Assembly: GCA_963827585.1 (NCBI GenBank)
Contig: CAWHCK010000058.1
Coordinates: 48,488-112,487, forward strand
Length of the DNA: 64,000 nucleotides
Reading direction: 5' to 3'
From: VAZQ01 sp963827585
Lineage (GTDB): Bacteria; Pseudomonadota; Alphaproteobacteria; Rhizobiales; Xanthobacteraceae
A program made the translations under genes and the position numbers. Shown piece by piece: positions 35,032 to 44,005 of the stretch (its first letter is position 1; each line of letters starts with the position of its first letter). The notes under the pieces were generated by a model. That model had not been told where the DNA came from, searched no databases, and worked only from the letters and a program-made list of their open reading frames with translations.

Positions 35032-36522
35032 TCAGGCGGCGACGCCCTTTCCGGATTTTGCGGGGGCCGGGCGGTCGTAACTCGCCATCAAATCGTCGAC
35101 GATCTTGTTGAATGCGGCCCAGTCGGTCTCGCGGAACGAGTGATTGCGCACAATGAACGACGCGCCGGCATAGAACTTCTCGTACTGCTGGTGGCGGCCG
35201 GCGAATTCCGAGCCCACCAGGTCCCAGGCGAGCTTGAAGACCTTCATGCGCCCGACGGCGTCGGCCTGCGGCGTCTGCCAATAGGTCTCGAACTGGCGCG
35301 CCAGCGCCGGATCGTTCATCACCGAGATATTGGCCGGCATCTGGAACACGCCGCCCCCGCACAATTCGCGAAGCTCATCCACGAAACGGCTGTAGTTCTG
35401 CGTGCACCAGTCGAGCGCGCCATACACCATGCGCCGGTTGAAGCAGACAAAGCCGTCCGGCCCGCCGGGCCAGGATTCGAAGGCGTTGATCTGGCCGTTG
35501 ACCATGCCGGCGATCATCGCCTCGTGGCCGGAGATCTTGCCGAGCGTCTCCTTGACCGCCGGGACCTGGTCGGCGCCCGTCGCATACGCGATCTTGCTGC
35601 AAAGGCCGAGTAGCAGGCGCATTTTCGACCAGTAGCGGACGTTCGACTGGTGATTGCCGAAGCAGTGGCTCGGCGTCTTGATGTAGATGTCGCGCGAGAG
35701 CAACGCGTCGTCGTGGACGAAGACCCGCTCCCACGGCACCTTGACCTGGTCGCATAGCAGCATGCTGTCGGACTCGTCGTAACGGTACGACAGCGGCGAG
35801 TCGAATTCCGATGTGCATTCGAGCTCCATTGGGCGGCGCGACCACAGCGTCAGCCCTGGCGCGTTGCACGGGATGGCGCAGGTGATGGCCTGCTTCTTCT
35901 GGTCGGGCGCCAGCGGAATGACGTTGCCGATCCAGATTTCGTTGGCAAATACTGCGCCGGTCGCCAGCATTTTCATGCCGGAGATCACGACGCCGTCGTC
36001 GTCCTCCCGCACCACCTGCAGAGTGGGAACCGGAATGTTCTGCCGCTGGTAGAATTCGGGATTGCGGGCGGCCTGCGGCGGCACCACCGCATAGACCACG
36101 TATAGATCGTTGTCGCGGATGTGCCTGTAATAGGCGAGCAGGTTCTCCGGACGACCGCACGGCGGCGTGAGCGCGTCTGCCTTCATCGCCATACCGGTAA
36201 CAAAAGAAGCGACGTGGTCGGGCGAACGCCCGAACATTCCGTAGGTCAAATCGGCGATGCGCTTGTGCGCGATCATCCGCCGCTGAAGGTCATCGCGCGA
36301 TCTCGCGCGCAAGAAATAGATCGAATGGCGTGCGCCATCCTCTTCGTAGCTCATCTCGTCCCGGTTTGCCGGGTCCGCCTTCATGTCGTAGAGCGCCGCC
36401 ACGGTCTGTGCGGCGTTTCGAAACGCCGGATGCCGGGTAACATCGTCGATCTTCTTGTCGCCGACATAGACGACGCGGCCGTCGCGCAGCGACTCGAGAT
36501 GCTTATTTCCGGTGCGGAGCAT
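35032..36522 (-). CDS. 4-hydroxyphenylacetate 3-hydroxylase family monooxygenase
   Basis: A 496-residue HpaB-type enzyme, the oxygenase part of a two-component flavin monooxygenase that uses FADH2 from a separate reductase to ortho-hydroxylate phenols. N-terminal domain residues about 10-270 (LESLRDGRVVYVGDKKIDDV, then GMKMLATGA and the AIPCNAPGLTLWSRRP segment). The C-terminal domain has VPWERVFVHDD, NHQSNVRYWSKM and LVGSEFAGRHQQYEKFY. Complete in length. No reductase (HpaC) is in the window. Last gene of the 36883-35032 run; about 45 percent alike by eye to the second copy at 47045. Confidence 0.88.
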   Translation of the reverse strand: MLRTGNKHLESLRDGRVVYVGDKKIDDVTRHPAFRNAAQTVAALYDMKADPANRDEMSYEEDGARHSIYFLRARSRDDLQRRMIAHKRIADLTYGMFGRSPDHVASFVTGMAMKADALTPPCGRPENLLAYYRHIRDNDLYVVYAVVPPQAARNPEFYQRQNIPVPTLQVVREDDDGVVISGMKMLATGAVFANEIWIGNVIPLAPDQKKQAITCAIPCNAPGLTLWSRRPMELECTSEFDSPLSYRYDESDSMLLCDQVKVPWERVFVHDDALLSRDIYIKTPSHCFGNHQSNVRYWSKMRLLLGLCSKIAYATGADQVPAVKETLGKISGHEAMIAGMVNGQINAFESWPGGPDGFVCFNRRMVYGALDWCTQNYSRFVDELRELCGGGVFQMPANISVMNDPALARQFETYWQTPQADAVGRMKVFKLAWDLVGSEFAGRHQQYEKFYAGASFIVRNHSFRETDWAAFNKIVDDLMASYDRPAPAKSGKGVAA

Positions 36523-36543
36523 GGCTAGGACCTCTCCGTTTGA

Positions 36544-36883
36544 TCAGATCGACCGCATGATGTTCTTGAGAAACGATTCGATGTGCGCGCGCATGGCTTC
36601 GATCGCCCCCAGGCGATCCCGGCGCGCCATACTCCACGATGACGCCCTTGCGCGGAATCACCTGCACCTGGCCGTCCAGCATCAGCCGGTCGAGCGCCTG
36701 GTGCACCGGTGTGCGGCCGATCTTCAACGCGCGACTGATCTGGGCTTCGTTGAGATAGGCGTCCGGCCGGTAGTCCATGCGATTGATGCGTCGCTTGATC
36801 TCGGCATAGGCGCGGTCGCGCAGCGAGAGCGGCGGCAGCGCGCTGCGCGCCGCGCGAAACATCCTCCGGTCGACCGCAGTCAT
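36544..36883 (-). pseudogene. GntR/FCD regulator with internal deletion
   Basis: The N-terminus is a normal GntR winged helix: SLRDRAYAEIKRRINRMDYR, the recognition part SRALKIGRTPVHQALDRL and VIPRKGVIVE. Directly after this, in another frame, comes ARRDRLGAIEAMRAHIESFL then KNIMRSI and a stop at 36544, which is the usual end of an FCD ligand-binding domain. About 110 residues of the FCD domain are missing between them. So the DNA-binding part may still be made, but effector sensing is lost. It ends 22 bases before the monooxygenase start, so it is the local regulator of this operon. Confidence 0.75.
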
Positions 36884-37263
36884 TTGTCGTCGTCGAAGTA
36901 GTGCGTTTCGAGGAGCAGGCAGCCGGTCTCCGACTTGAATGGGCCGTGGTAGACGCCCGGCGGCCGCACTGCGTAGGTGTAGCCCTCGAACTTCTCGCCG
37001 CCGCGGCCCTGTGCGTCATTACCCACGATAAGGTCGCCGGACACCAGGAAGACTTCTTCCCAGTAGTCGTGCACGAACGGCGCGGTCGTGTAGGTGCCGG
37101 GCGCGAACTTGAGCAGCCGCGTGCGGTTTCCGCGCTTTCCCGTCTCGTCGAGCGCACCGGCGACGATCTTTTCCTGGATTCCATCCGGATAGCCGGGCAG
37201 CGAATGCCACCCATCCTGTAGGTTCAGCTTGTGGAACTCCTTGTGTCCCTTGTCGTAACCCAT
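36880..37263 (-). CDS. Cupin domain protein
   Basis: A 127-residue cupin. ATG 37263 is chosen because a perfect AAGGAGGT lies 4 bases upstream. The two cupin motifs are recognisable as FVHDYWEEVFLVSGDLIVGN (with the metal-type His and Glu) and the second around PPGVYHGPFKSETGCLLLET. It is probably a small metal-dependent enzyme (dioxygenase or isomerase) or a binding protein of the catabolic cluster. In this sequence it is also joined in frame to the remnant of the DUF2848 gene upstream. It overlaps the GntR start by 4 bases. Confidence 0.75.
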   Translation of the reverse strand: MGYDKGHKEFHKLNLQDGWHSLPGYPDGIQEKIVAGALDETGKRGNRTRLLKFAPGTYTTAPFVHDYWEEVFLVSGDLIVGNDAQGRGGEKFEGYTYAVRPPGVYHGPFKSETGCLLLETHYFDDDK

Positions 37264-37774
37264 GGCGACCTCCTTGAGCCCATCGGGCAAAGTGGTGATG
37301 CTGTAACTGTGGGCAATCCGGCGCCTCAGAACCGGATCGTCCAGCTCCATCTCGAATTCCTCGGTTGGCTCGATCGTGCCGTGAACTGCAAGCATGCCGA
37401 AGAACATGGCGCTGCCCTCCGGCAGGCGGTCGTCGCCTGCGAGCAGCCGGATCAATTTCGCCGACGGGCGCAGGGCGCGAAGCGGCCCCACCTGGTACAG
37501 GCGCCGCTCGCTGTTGGACCGGACGAACGATCGGATCACGAGTTGATCCCAGTGCGGCGCAATATCGTCGTACCGCCGCACCTGTAGGCTCACCGGCTTG
37601 GCGCACATCTGCTTGGAGAAGCGATACGCCCATCGTCTTGGCCTTGCGGTCGGTGTGGTTCGATTCCCGCGTGATGTGGTCGCGGCCGCCGCACGCGGCC
37701 GTATCACGGCCGGTCGATCCGACAATGATCAGATTGCGCACCTCGCGCACCTCAAGCTCGCGCTTTCCCGGCAA
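37264..37774 (-). pseudogene. DUF2848 family protein with internal deletion
   Basis: TTG 37774 (with GGGAGG upstream) starts ELEVREVRNLIIVGSTGRDT, the family N-terminus. The C-terminal half follows, with SNHTDRKAKTMG, then SKQMC, HWDQLVIRSF, LYQVGPLRAL, MFFGMLAVHG and FEMELDDPVLRRRIAHSY. About 80 residues between these parts are missing and one frame change is needed. The stop is also lost, so the frame runs through the Shine-Dalgarno site of the cupin into that gene. DUF2848 is a fumarylacetoacetase-like family of unknown substrate. Confidence 0.65.
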
Positions 37775-37844
37775 CGGAAACCTCCCTTGGCGAATTTTGC
37801 GGAGCAGCCGGCACCGAACGGCGCCGGCCGCTCGATAAACAGCG

Positions 37845-39023
37845 TTACGTCCCGGCCGGATAGTTCGCCAGCAGCCGCCACTTTCCGTCCTGCATTTCGA
37901 TGATGTAGACCGGTTTGAGTGCATCGCCGTCGGCGCCGAAGGAGATCGGTCCCTCAAGCGCCGGGAAGTCTTTCATCCTCTTCAGCTCGTCGCGGATCGC
38001 GGTACGCTCGGCGGCGAGTTTCGACGGATCGCCGGTGGTCTTGCTGTTCTTCATCGCCTCGGCGTACATCAGCACGATGTCGTAGGTCGCGGCATCGAAT
38101 TGGGCCGAAGCGCTGCGGTCGATGCTGGCGGCTTTCGCGCGCCGCAGGAACTCGGCCTCAAACTTCTTCGACCGGTCGTTGAGGTCCGCATAGAATGCGG
38201 TCGGGATGACGGTCCCGTCGCCCGCCTTGCCCATGAGCCGCGGCAGCTCGGGGTCTGCGATGGTCGAGCCGGCAACAAGCCGTCCCTTGTGGCCCTGCCG
38301 GCGCATTTCCTGTGCAAGGCGGGTTGCCGCTTCCGGCCCCGAACCGACGCCGACGAGGTCCGTCGGCTGCTGCATAAGTTGCGAGACCTGCGCGGCCATG
38401 TCGAAAGCCTGCGACTGGAAGGTGACGTTCAGCTTCACGTCGACGCCGACCTGTTTCATGATTCCCGGAAGCACCCTTTCGCCCATGACCTTAGAGATGA
38501 CGTCGTCGGTCGCATATGCAACTGCCGCCGTGGCATGCGGGATGTTCTTGTCCTTCAATGCCCGCATGACGCGCACGAACAGATAACCCTCATCCGAGGT
38601 GTTGCGGAACGCGTAGCTGAACGGTTCCGCCAGTTTCGGCGCGGAAGACGCCATCGGCATGGTCACGATTGCGGCCCGCTCTCCGGCAGGGAAGGCGACG
38701 CGCGCCTCGCTTGAGCTGAACGGGCCGATGATCGCAAGCACCTTGTCGTCCTCGGCCAGCTTGCGCACGCCGACGACGGCCTGGTCGGGCTTGCCCGCGG
38801 TGTCGAACGAGACGATGCGAATCTTCTTTCCATTGATGCCGCCCGCGGCATTGATCTCGTCGACCGCCATCTGCGCGGCAATGTGGTTTGTCTTTGAATA
38901 AGTGGCCCATGGACCGGCCGACGAGGGCAGGTATCCCAGCAGAAGCTCCTGGGATGCAGCTGAGCAGAGCGGGATCGCGGCCAGGCTCGCAGCAACGGTT
39001 GCTGCCACCAATGTCCTAGTCAT
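37845..39023 (-). CDS. Branched-chain-type ABC transporter substrate-binding protein
   Basis: A 392-residue periplasmic binding protein of the LivK/Peripla_BP_6 family. Signal peptide residues 1-24 (RTLVAATVAASLAAIPLCSA), then LLLGYLPSSAGPWATYSK, INAAGGINGKKIRIVSFDTA, and IGPFSSSEARVAFP, which form the ligand cleft. In this genome type such proteins often bind aromatic acids rather than leucine. It is the first transporter gene upstream in coordinate order of livFGMH, all on the minus strand, so it completes a five-part importer. Confidence 0.9.
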   Translation of the reverse strand: MTRTLVAATVAASLAAIPLCSAASQELLLGYLPSSAGPWATYSKTNHIAAQMAVDEINAAGGINGKKIRIVSFDTAGKPDQAVVGVRKLAEDDKVLAIIGPFSSSEARVAFPAGERAAIVTMPMASSAPKLAEPFSYAFRNTSDEGYLFVRVMRALKDKNIPHATAAVAYATDDVISKVMGERVLPGIMKQVGVDVKLNVTFQSQAFDMAAQVSQLMQQPTDLVGVGSGPEAATRLAQEMRRQGHKGRLVAGSTIADPELPRLMGKAGDGTVIPTAFYADLNDRSKKFEAEFLRRAKAASIDRSASAQFDAATYDIVLMYAEAMKNSKTTGDPSKLAAERTAIRDELKRMKDFPALEGPISFGADGDALKPVYIIEMQDGKWRLLANYPAGT

Positions 39024-39071
39024 GCTGTTTCTCCTTTAAGCACGGTTGAACGCGCACGGGCCGGGAACAGG

Positions 39072-39827
39072 TCAGTTCGCCGGGCCGTGGTAGACGGGTT
39101 GCCTCGTTTCGGGGCTGCTCTGGCCGAGATAGGCATTGAGCAGCGTGCGATCGGCCAACAGTCGCTCCGGTGCCCCTTCGCTCACGATACGGCCGAGTTC
39201 GAAAACGTAGGCACGGTCCGCAATCTCAAGGGCTCTTTGGGTGTTTTGCTCGACCAGCAGGACAGTCAGGCCGCGCTCGCGGTTGAGCGACCTGATATGT
39301 GCAAATACCTCCGCCGACAGAATCGGGCTCAAGCCCAGCGACGGTTCGTCGAGCATCATCATCTTGGGGGACGCGAGCAGCGCGCGTCCGATCGCAAGCA
39401 TCTGCTGCTCGCCGCCGGAGAGCACCGACGCAAGGCTGTCGCGGCGCGCTGCCAGGTTGGGGAATTGCCCGAAGATCTCCTCGATCTCTGCTGCCACGGC
39501 GCTGCCGTCGCGCCGGTTGAACGCGCCCATCAGCAGGTTCTCGTGCACGGTGAGCGTCATCACGATTTGCCGGCCCTCGGGAACAAGCACCAGCCCAATG
39601 CCCACCCGGCGGCTCGGCGTCCATGCGCTGACGTCGGTGCCGTCAAACACGACGCGGCCATTCGCGATCCTTTCGATACCGAGCAACGCACGCAACAGCG
39701 ACGACTTGCCGGCGCCGTTGGCGCCGAGCACCGCGACGATCTCGCCGCGGTCGAGGTACATCGAAATGCCGCGCACCGCATGAATGCGTCCGTAGCGGAC
39801 TTCGAGGTCACGCACGTCAAGAAGCAC
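39072..39827 (-). CDS. livF: Branched-chain-type ABC transporter ATP-binding protein LivF
   Basis: A 251-residue ATPase. Walker A GANGAGKSS at about residues 35-43, Q-loop region VPEGRQIVMTLTVHENLLMG, signature VLSGGEQQMLAIGRAL, Walker B MMMLDEPSLGLSP. The NLxMG after the Q-loop and the short length identify LivF. Works with LivG on the inner face of the LivHM channel. Overlaps livG by 11 bases. Confidence 0.93.
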   Translation of the reverse strand: MLLDVRDLEVRYGRIHAVRGISMYLDRGEIVAVLGANGAGKSSLLRALLGIERIANGRVVFDGTDVSAWTPSRRVGIGLVLVPEGRQIVMTLTVHENLLMGAFNRRDGSAVAAEIEEIFGQFPNLAARRDSLASVLSGGEQQMLAIGRALLASPKMMMLDEPSLGLSPILSAEVFAHIRSLNRERGLTVLLVEQNTQRALEIADRAYVFELGRIVSEGAPERLLADRTLLNAYLGQSSPETRQPVYHGPAN

Positions 39828-40650
39828 GGCTCACCTCCGTAGCGACGAACGCCGGTTCGGGGGCTTCTTCCCGTGTCTGTTCCGCGGCCGGAATGCCCAG
39901 ATAGACTTCCTGCACAAGCAGGTTCTGGCGAACCGCGTGCGGCGTTCCCTCGGCGATCTTGCGGCCGAAGCTGATCACGACCAGCTCCTCGCACAGCGCT
40001 CCGACGAACTGCATATCATGCTCCACCACCAGCAGCGTGATGTCGCAGCTGCGGCAGATCTGGTCGAGATGGGCATGCAGCGCTTCAGTCTCAGCGGGAT
40101 TGAGTTCAGCGGCCGGCTCGTCGAGCAGCAGCAGCCGCGGATGCGCCATCAATGCACGCACCAGCTCAATGCGCTTCTGAACCCCGTATGGAAGCCCTCC
40201 GACGGTTGCCCGCTCGTATTCGGCAAGCCCGGCATCGGCCAGCCCGGCGCGGGCTTCCTCGCGCCACCGGTTGCGAGCGCTCAGACTGACCGGCTGCAAC
40301 ATGCCGAAGAGCCCGCCGTTGCGGCTATGCTGGCCGACCAGCACATTCTCCAGCGTGCTTAGATGCCGCATCAGTCGCACGTTCTGGAAGCTGCGCGCGA
40401 CGCCGTTGCGGATGCGCCGCCGGGAGGGAATATCGGTGATGTCATCGGCATCGAGATAGATGCGACCGGCGTCGACCGGATATACGCCTGTAATCAAGTT
40501 GAACGCCGTAGTCTTTCCGGCACCATTCGGTCCGATCAGCCCGGTGCGCGAACCGCGGCGCACCACGAACGTCAAGTCGTCGATCACCGACAAGCCGCCA
40601 AAGTGCTTGCTGACCGAGTCAAACCGAAGAATGGGCAGCGGTGCCGTCAT
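39817..40650 (-). CDS. livG: Branched-chain-type ABC transporter ATP-binding protein LivG
   Basis: A 277-residue ATPase. Walker A GPNGAGKTTAFNLITGVYPV is the LivG form; signature is degenerate as GGLPYGVQKRIELVRALMAH, with Walker B LLLLDEPAAELNP. The NLITGVY and the LPYG-x-QKR motif are diagnostic of LivG. Starts at ATG 40650 overlapping livM by 4 bases. Its C-terminal 40 residues overlap livF. Confidence 0.93.
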   Translation of the reverse strand: MTAPLPILRFDSVSKHFGGLSVIDDLTFVVRRGSRTGLIGPNGAGKTTAFNLITGVYPVDAGRIYLDADDITDIPSRRRIRNGVARSFQNVRLMRHLSTLENVLVGQHSRNGGLFGMLQPVSLSARNRWREEARAGLADAGLAEYERATVGGLPYGVQKRIELVRALMAHPRLLLLDEPAAELNPAETEALHAHLDQICRSCDITLLVVEHDMQFVGALCEELVVISFGRKIAEGTPHAVRQNLLVQEVYLGIPAAEQTREEAPEPAFVATEVSRAS

Positions 40651-41525
40651 GTCCCCCCTTCCCTGGGCACGCGCCTGCGGCCACCTTCATCGCCGTTGCG
40701 GTGCCAGCCGAGCAATCGGCGAAGCTGGTCGCCGGTCAGCAGGCCTTCCGGTCGCAGCGCCATGAGTACGATCAGACCTGCGGCAAACACGACGTAGCGC
40801 CAGTGCGCGCTGCCGCGCAGCAGTTCCGGCAATAGCGTGAACATCGCTGCGCCCAGCAATGGACCGATGACCGTCTGGGTGCCGCCGAGCAGCACGTAGA
40901 GCACGATGGTAATGCTCAGCGAAACGTTGAAATACTGCGCCTCGATATAGCTGAAATGATGCGCATAGAGGCCGCCGGCGATGCCGGCGATGGCCGAGCC
41001 GAGGACGAAGGCGGTGATCTGGAAGGCGCGCACGTCGATACCCATGAGATCCGCAACACGCTCGTCGTCGTGCACCGCGGTCACGGCAATGCCGAAGCGG
41101 GTGCCGAACAGGAGCGAGACAAGCGCGACGACTGCGACCGTAAAGATGGCAATGAACGGCAGCCGAATGAATTCAGTGACCGGGTAGCCCGCCGCTCCGC
41201 CAACGAAACCAAGATTGAGAATGGTCGCCTGCACGATCTGACCCAGGGCGAATGTGGCAAGTGCGAGATAGATGCCGCGCGTGCGCAGGACCGGCACCGC
41301 CACAATCAACGCGATGAAGCCGGCGGCAAATGCCCCGAACGGGATCGCAACCGCGGCGGGGATTTCGTAGACGTTGCCGACATAGGCGGACGAATACGCA
41401 CCGATCGCCGCGAAGCCTGCGAGGCCGAGATTGAGCTGGCCTGCGGCCAGTGGGAGAAACGCGCCATAGGCGAACACCACATTGATGGCAAGGATAATTA
41501 GTATGCCCTCGACGTAGCCACTCAT
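40647..41525 (-). CDS. livM: Branched-chain-type ABC transporter permease LivM
   Basis: A 292-residue permease with about eight to ten helices. It starts at ATG 41525 (MSGYVEGILIILAINVVFAY), overlapping the stop of livH in ATGA. The cytoplasmic coupling loop is seen as VTAVHDDERVADLMGIDVRA, the conserved LivM EAA-like motif, and ARPEG-like end (ALRPEGLLTGDQLRRLLGW). The longer open frame upstream is read-through on the non-coding side of livH and is rejected. Confidence 0.92.
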   Translation of the reverse strand: MSGYVEGILIILAINVVFAYGAFLPLAAGQLNLGLAGFAAIGAYSSAYVGNVYEIPAAVAIPFGAFAAGFIALIVAVPVLRTRGIYLALATFALGQIVQATILNLGFVGGAAGYPVTEFIRLPFIAIFTVAVVALVSLLFGTRFGIAVTAVHDDERVADLMGIDVRAFQITAFVLGSAIAGIAGGLYAHHFSYIEAQYFNVSLSITIVLYVLLGGTQTVIGPLLGAAMFTLLPELLRGSAHWRYVVFAAGLIVLMALRPEGLLTGDQLRRLLGWHRNGDEGGRRRVPREGGT

Positions 41526-42445
41526 ATGCCGCCCCGCGCCGCTTGCATCCCGGTGAACAGTCCGGTGGGTCGCACGAACAGGATCAAAAGCACCAGCCCG
41601 AACACCGCGATGTCGACGAAGTCCGCGCCGAGATAACCGATGGCAAGCGCTTCCGTGATGCCGATGACGAGCCCTCCTGCGATGGAACCCCAGATGTTGC
41701 CCATGCCGCCGACGATCATCGCCGAGATGCCCTTGAGACCGACGAGTTCGCCCATGAAGGGATGCACCTGCCGGTAGTTGATCGCGAACACGATGCCGGC
41801 AAATGCAGCAAAGATGCCGGCCATCAGAAAGACGAACGGCACGACGCGATTGATGTCGACACCGAGCAACATCGCCGTATCGGAGTCCTCGGCGATCGTG
41901 CGCAGCCCGCGGCCGAGCCGCGTGTGCTTGAGCAGGAGTGACAGCCCCCAGATCAGCACCACCGATCCGATCAGGCCGAGGAGCTGCGGCACGCCGACCA
42001 CGAGACCGGCGATGCGCCAGTCCGCGCCGGAGATACGGACGGGCACCGTCCGCATGTCGGAGCCCCAATAGATGATTGCGAGATGTTCGAACAAGATGAG
42101 AAATGCCATCGAGCTGACCAGCGGAACAAAGTGCTCTGCCCCGCGCAGCCAGCGCCAAGTGAATCGTTCGACCACCAGCGAGGCCCCCGCAGTGATCACC
42201 AGAGCGCCAACGGCCGCGACCGGCCACGGCATGCCTGATTGGATCAGCGCCCAGGTGCTCATCCCGCCGATCATGAACAGGCCGGGAATGCTGAAGTTCA
42301 GGAAGTTCAGCACGCCGATGCTCAAGGTGAGCGCCACCGCCACCATGGCGTAAACCGAGCCGAGCATTGCGCCGTTGACAATCTGCTGACTAAGCAACCT
42401 GGACCTCGCCTCTGTCACCAAATCAAAAGATGTTCGCCCGTTCAT
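41522..42445 (-). CDS. livH: Branched-chain-type ABC transporter permease LivH
   Basis: A 307-residue permease. It starts at ATG 42445 (MNGRTSFDLV), inside the end of the flavin oxidoreductase gene (22-base overlap). Helices include MLGSVYAMVAVALTLSIGVL, with NFSIPGLFMIGG after it. The coupling loop is RGLRTIAEDSDTAMLLGVDI, the LivH signature. The GL-x-GISAMIVGGMGNIWGSIA region and end LFVRPTGLF are family-typical. Forms the channel with LivM. Confidence 0.92.
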   Translation of the reverse strand: MNGRTSFDLVTEARSRLLSQQIVNGAMLGSVYAMVAVALTLSIGVLNFLNFSIPGLFMIGGMSTWALIQSGMPWPVAAVGALVITAGASLVVERFTWRWLRGAEHFVPLVSSMAFLILFEHLAIIYWGSDMRTVPVRISGADWRIAGLVVGVPQLLGLIGSVVLIWGLSLLLKHTRLGRGLRTIAEDSDTAMLLGVDINRVVPFVFLMAGIFAAFAGIVFAINYRQVHPFMGELVGLKGISAMIVGGMGNIWGSIAGGLVIGITEALAIGYLGADFVDIAVFGLVLLILFVRPTGLFTGMQAARGGI

Positions 42446-43469
42446 ACTGCACCTGCCAGCATACATTCTTCGCCTTGAGCGCGTTGGCGGCGTGCAGCGG
42501 CCAGTACGGGTCGTTGAGCAGCATGCGCCCCATCACGACGATGTCGGCCCGCTGGTTGGCGATGATTTCCTCGGCCGCCTCGGGCGACGAGATCAATCCC
42601 ACCGCAGCCGTCGCGATGCCGGTCTCGCGCCGCACGCGCTCAGCGAACGGCCCTTGATAGCCCGGATGGATGGGAATGCGCTGGCGCGCATCGTTGCCGC
42701 CGCTGGTGCAGTCAATCAGATCGACGTAGCCGCGCGCCGTGAGCCGCCGGCAAAGTTCGACGGACTCGGGAAGGTCCCATCCGCCGTCCACCCAGTCGGT
42801 CATCGACAACCGGATGAATAGCGGCAGGTCGGGCGGCCATTCTTCGCGCACCGCATCGACGGTTTCCATCAGCAGGCGGATGCGGTTCTCGAACGGGGCG
42901 CCGTAGCGATCGGTGCGGCTGTTGCTCAGCGGCGAAAAGAACTGGTGGAACAGGTAGCCATGCCGGGCATGCGGTTCGAGAATTTTGAATCCCGCCTCGC
43001 GCGCGCGCCGCGCCGCTGCGCGGAACGCGTGGGTCACTTCCGAGATATGTGGTTCGTCCATGACGCGCGGGGCAGGAGAGCCCTCGGCAAAAGGTTGCGG
43101 CGACGGACCGATAATCTCCCAGGCGCCGTCGTCCGCGCGCAGCGGCTGCGTGCCCTCCCAAGGCCGCGAGACCGATGCCTTGCGCCCGGCATGGCCGATC
43201 TGGATCGCGGGCACCGCTCCCTGTGCGGACACGAATGCGGCAATCCGCGTCAGCCGGTCGCGCTGTGCATCGTTCCACAGCCCGAGGCAATGTTTCGTGA
43301 TCCGCCCGCGCAGCTCGACGTGGGTCGCCTCCACGCAGACGATGCCGACGCCGCCCACCGCCCGCGCCGCGAGATGCGCGAAGTGCCAGTCATCGGTCAG
43401 GCCATCTGTCGCGGAGTATTGGTACATTGGCGACATCATGATGCGGTTGCGCATGATCACTGAGCGCAA
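42423..43469 (-). CDS. NADH:flavin oxidoreductase, old yellow enzyme family
   Basis: A 348-residue TIM-barrel FMN enzyme close to the YqjM/xenobiotic reductase branch. RNRIMMSPMYQYSATDGLTD near the N-terminus, EATHVELRGRIT, IQIGHAGRKAS (flavin contact), EPHARHGYLFHQFFSPLSN (family active-site H-x-x-H varied to HARHGYL) and VVMGRMLLNDPYW with the FMN phosphate site. It reduces activated C=C bonds, for example in enones or de-aromatised rings. The N-terminus lacks a few residues: FRPLALRSV lies upstream in frame but with no start codon, so TTG 43469 or a small frameshift near 43490. Translationally coupled to livH. Confidence 0.82.
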   Translation of the reverse strand: MRSVIMRNRIMMSPMYQYSATDGLTDDWHFAHLAARAVGGVGIVCVEATHVELRGRITKHCLGLWNDAQRDRLTRIAAFVSAQGAVPAIQIGHAGRKASVSRPWEGTQPLRADDGAWEIIGPSPQPFAEGSPAPRVMDEPHISEVTHAFRAAARRAREAGFKILEPHARHGYLFHQFFSPLSNSRTDRYGAPFENRIRLLMETVDAVREEWPPDLPLFIRLSMTDWVDGGWDLPESVELCRRLTARGYVDLIDCTSGGNDARQRIPIHPGYQGPFAERVRRETGIATAAVGLISSPEAAEEIIANQRADIVVMGRMLLNDPYWPLHAANALKAKNVCWQVQYERANIF

Positions 43470-43533
43470 CGCGAGCGGCCGGAACAGGCGCGGAACTCGT
43501 CTCCCGCTTCATGCGGGCGTTCTCCATGACCAT

Positions 43534-43863
43534 TCAGAACAGCAACCTTGCCGTCATTGCTTCGTGGGTGACCTCGCCGTCGAACTGTGGAAACCGGTGG
43601 AAATCCTCGCGCGCTTCCCTGCGGGCCGCCGAGTGCAGCGCGACATCGAGCGTTTGCGTCGAATCGAAGACCATCTGCGCCAGCAGCAACGAGCCGGCGG
43701 GCTGCACCGGGAATGGATCGTGCCATGCCGTCGGAGCATGCAGCACTAACGACCGTATGCCGGGAAACCGCTTCAGCACCGCGGCGTGCTGCGTCTCGTA
43801 GTACGTGGTGAAGCCCGTGGGGTCCGGGGCAGTACCGCGATAACGGATGAAATACGAAATCAT
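43534..43863 (-). CDS. EthD-like (dimeric alpha-beta barrel) protein
   Basis: A 109-residue protein from ATG 43863 (MISYFIRYRGTAPDPTGFTT). This start, the YYETQHAAVLKRFPGIRSLV segment and the length match the EthD family (PF07110), which are small ferredoxin-like dimers with roles in ring-fission or decarboxylation steps in several catabolic operons. The longer upstream frame is Arg/Cys-rich and rejected. Upstream of the flavin oxidoreductase, probably same operon. Confidence 0.7.
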   Translation of the reverse strand: MISYFIRYRGTAPDPTGFTTYYETQHAAVLKRFPGIRSLVLHAPTAWHDPFPVQPAGSLLLAQMVFDSTQTLDVALHSAARREAREDFHRFPQFDGEVTHEAMTARLLF

Positions 43864-44005
43864 GGCAGAGTACTCGCAGCGTGAACGGGGGTCGAGCGTG
43901 CCAGACCTGTGATATTTCACAATCTCATTTCGTCGGCGCGCCATGAAACAAAGTTGGCATTGCAGCAAGACGGTAATTTGCAGGCAGCGAGACGGCGGCC
44001 CCACG

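Noticed and set aside
40647..42227. A 526-residue LivM
   Set aside because: The extra N-terminal part is antisense-like, Arg/Gly-rich and overlaps livH in another frame; the normal LivM starts at 41525 with an ATGA overlap.
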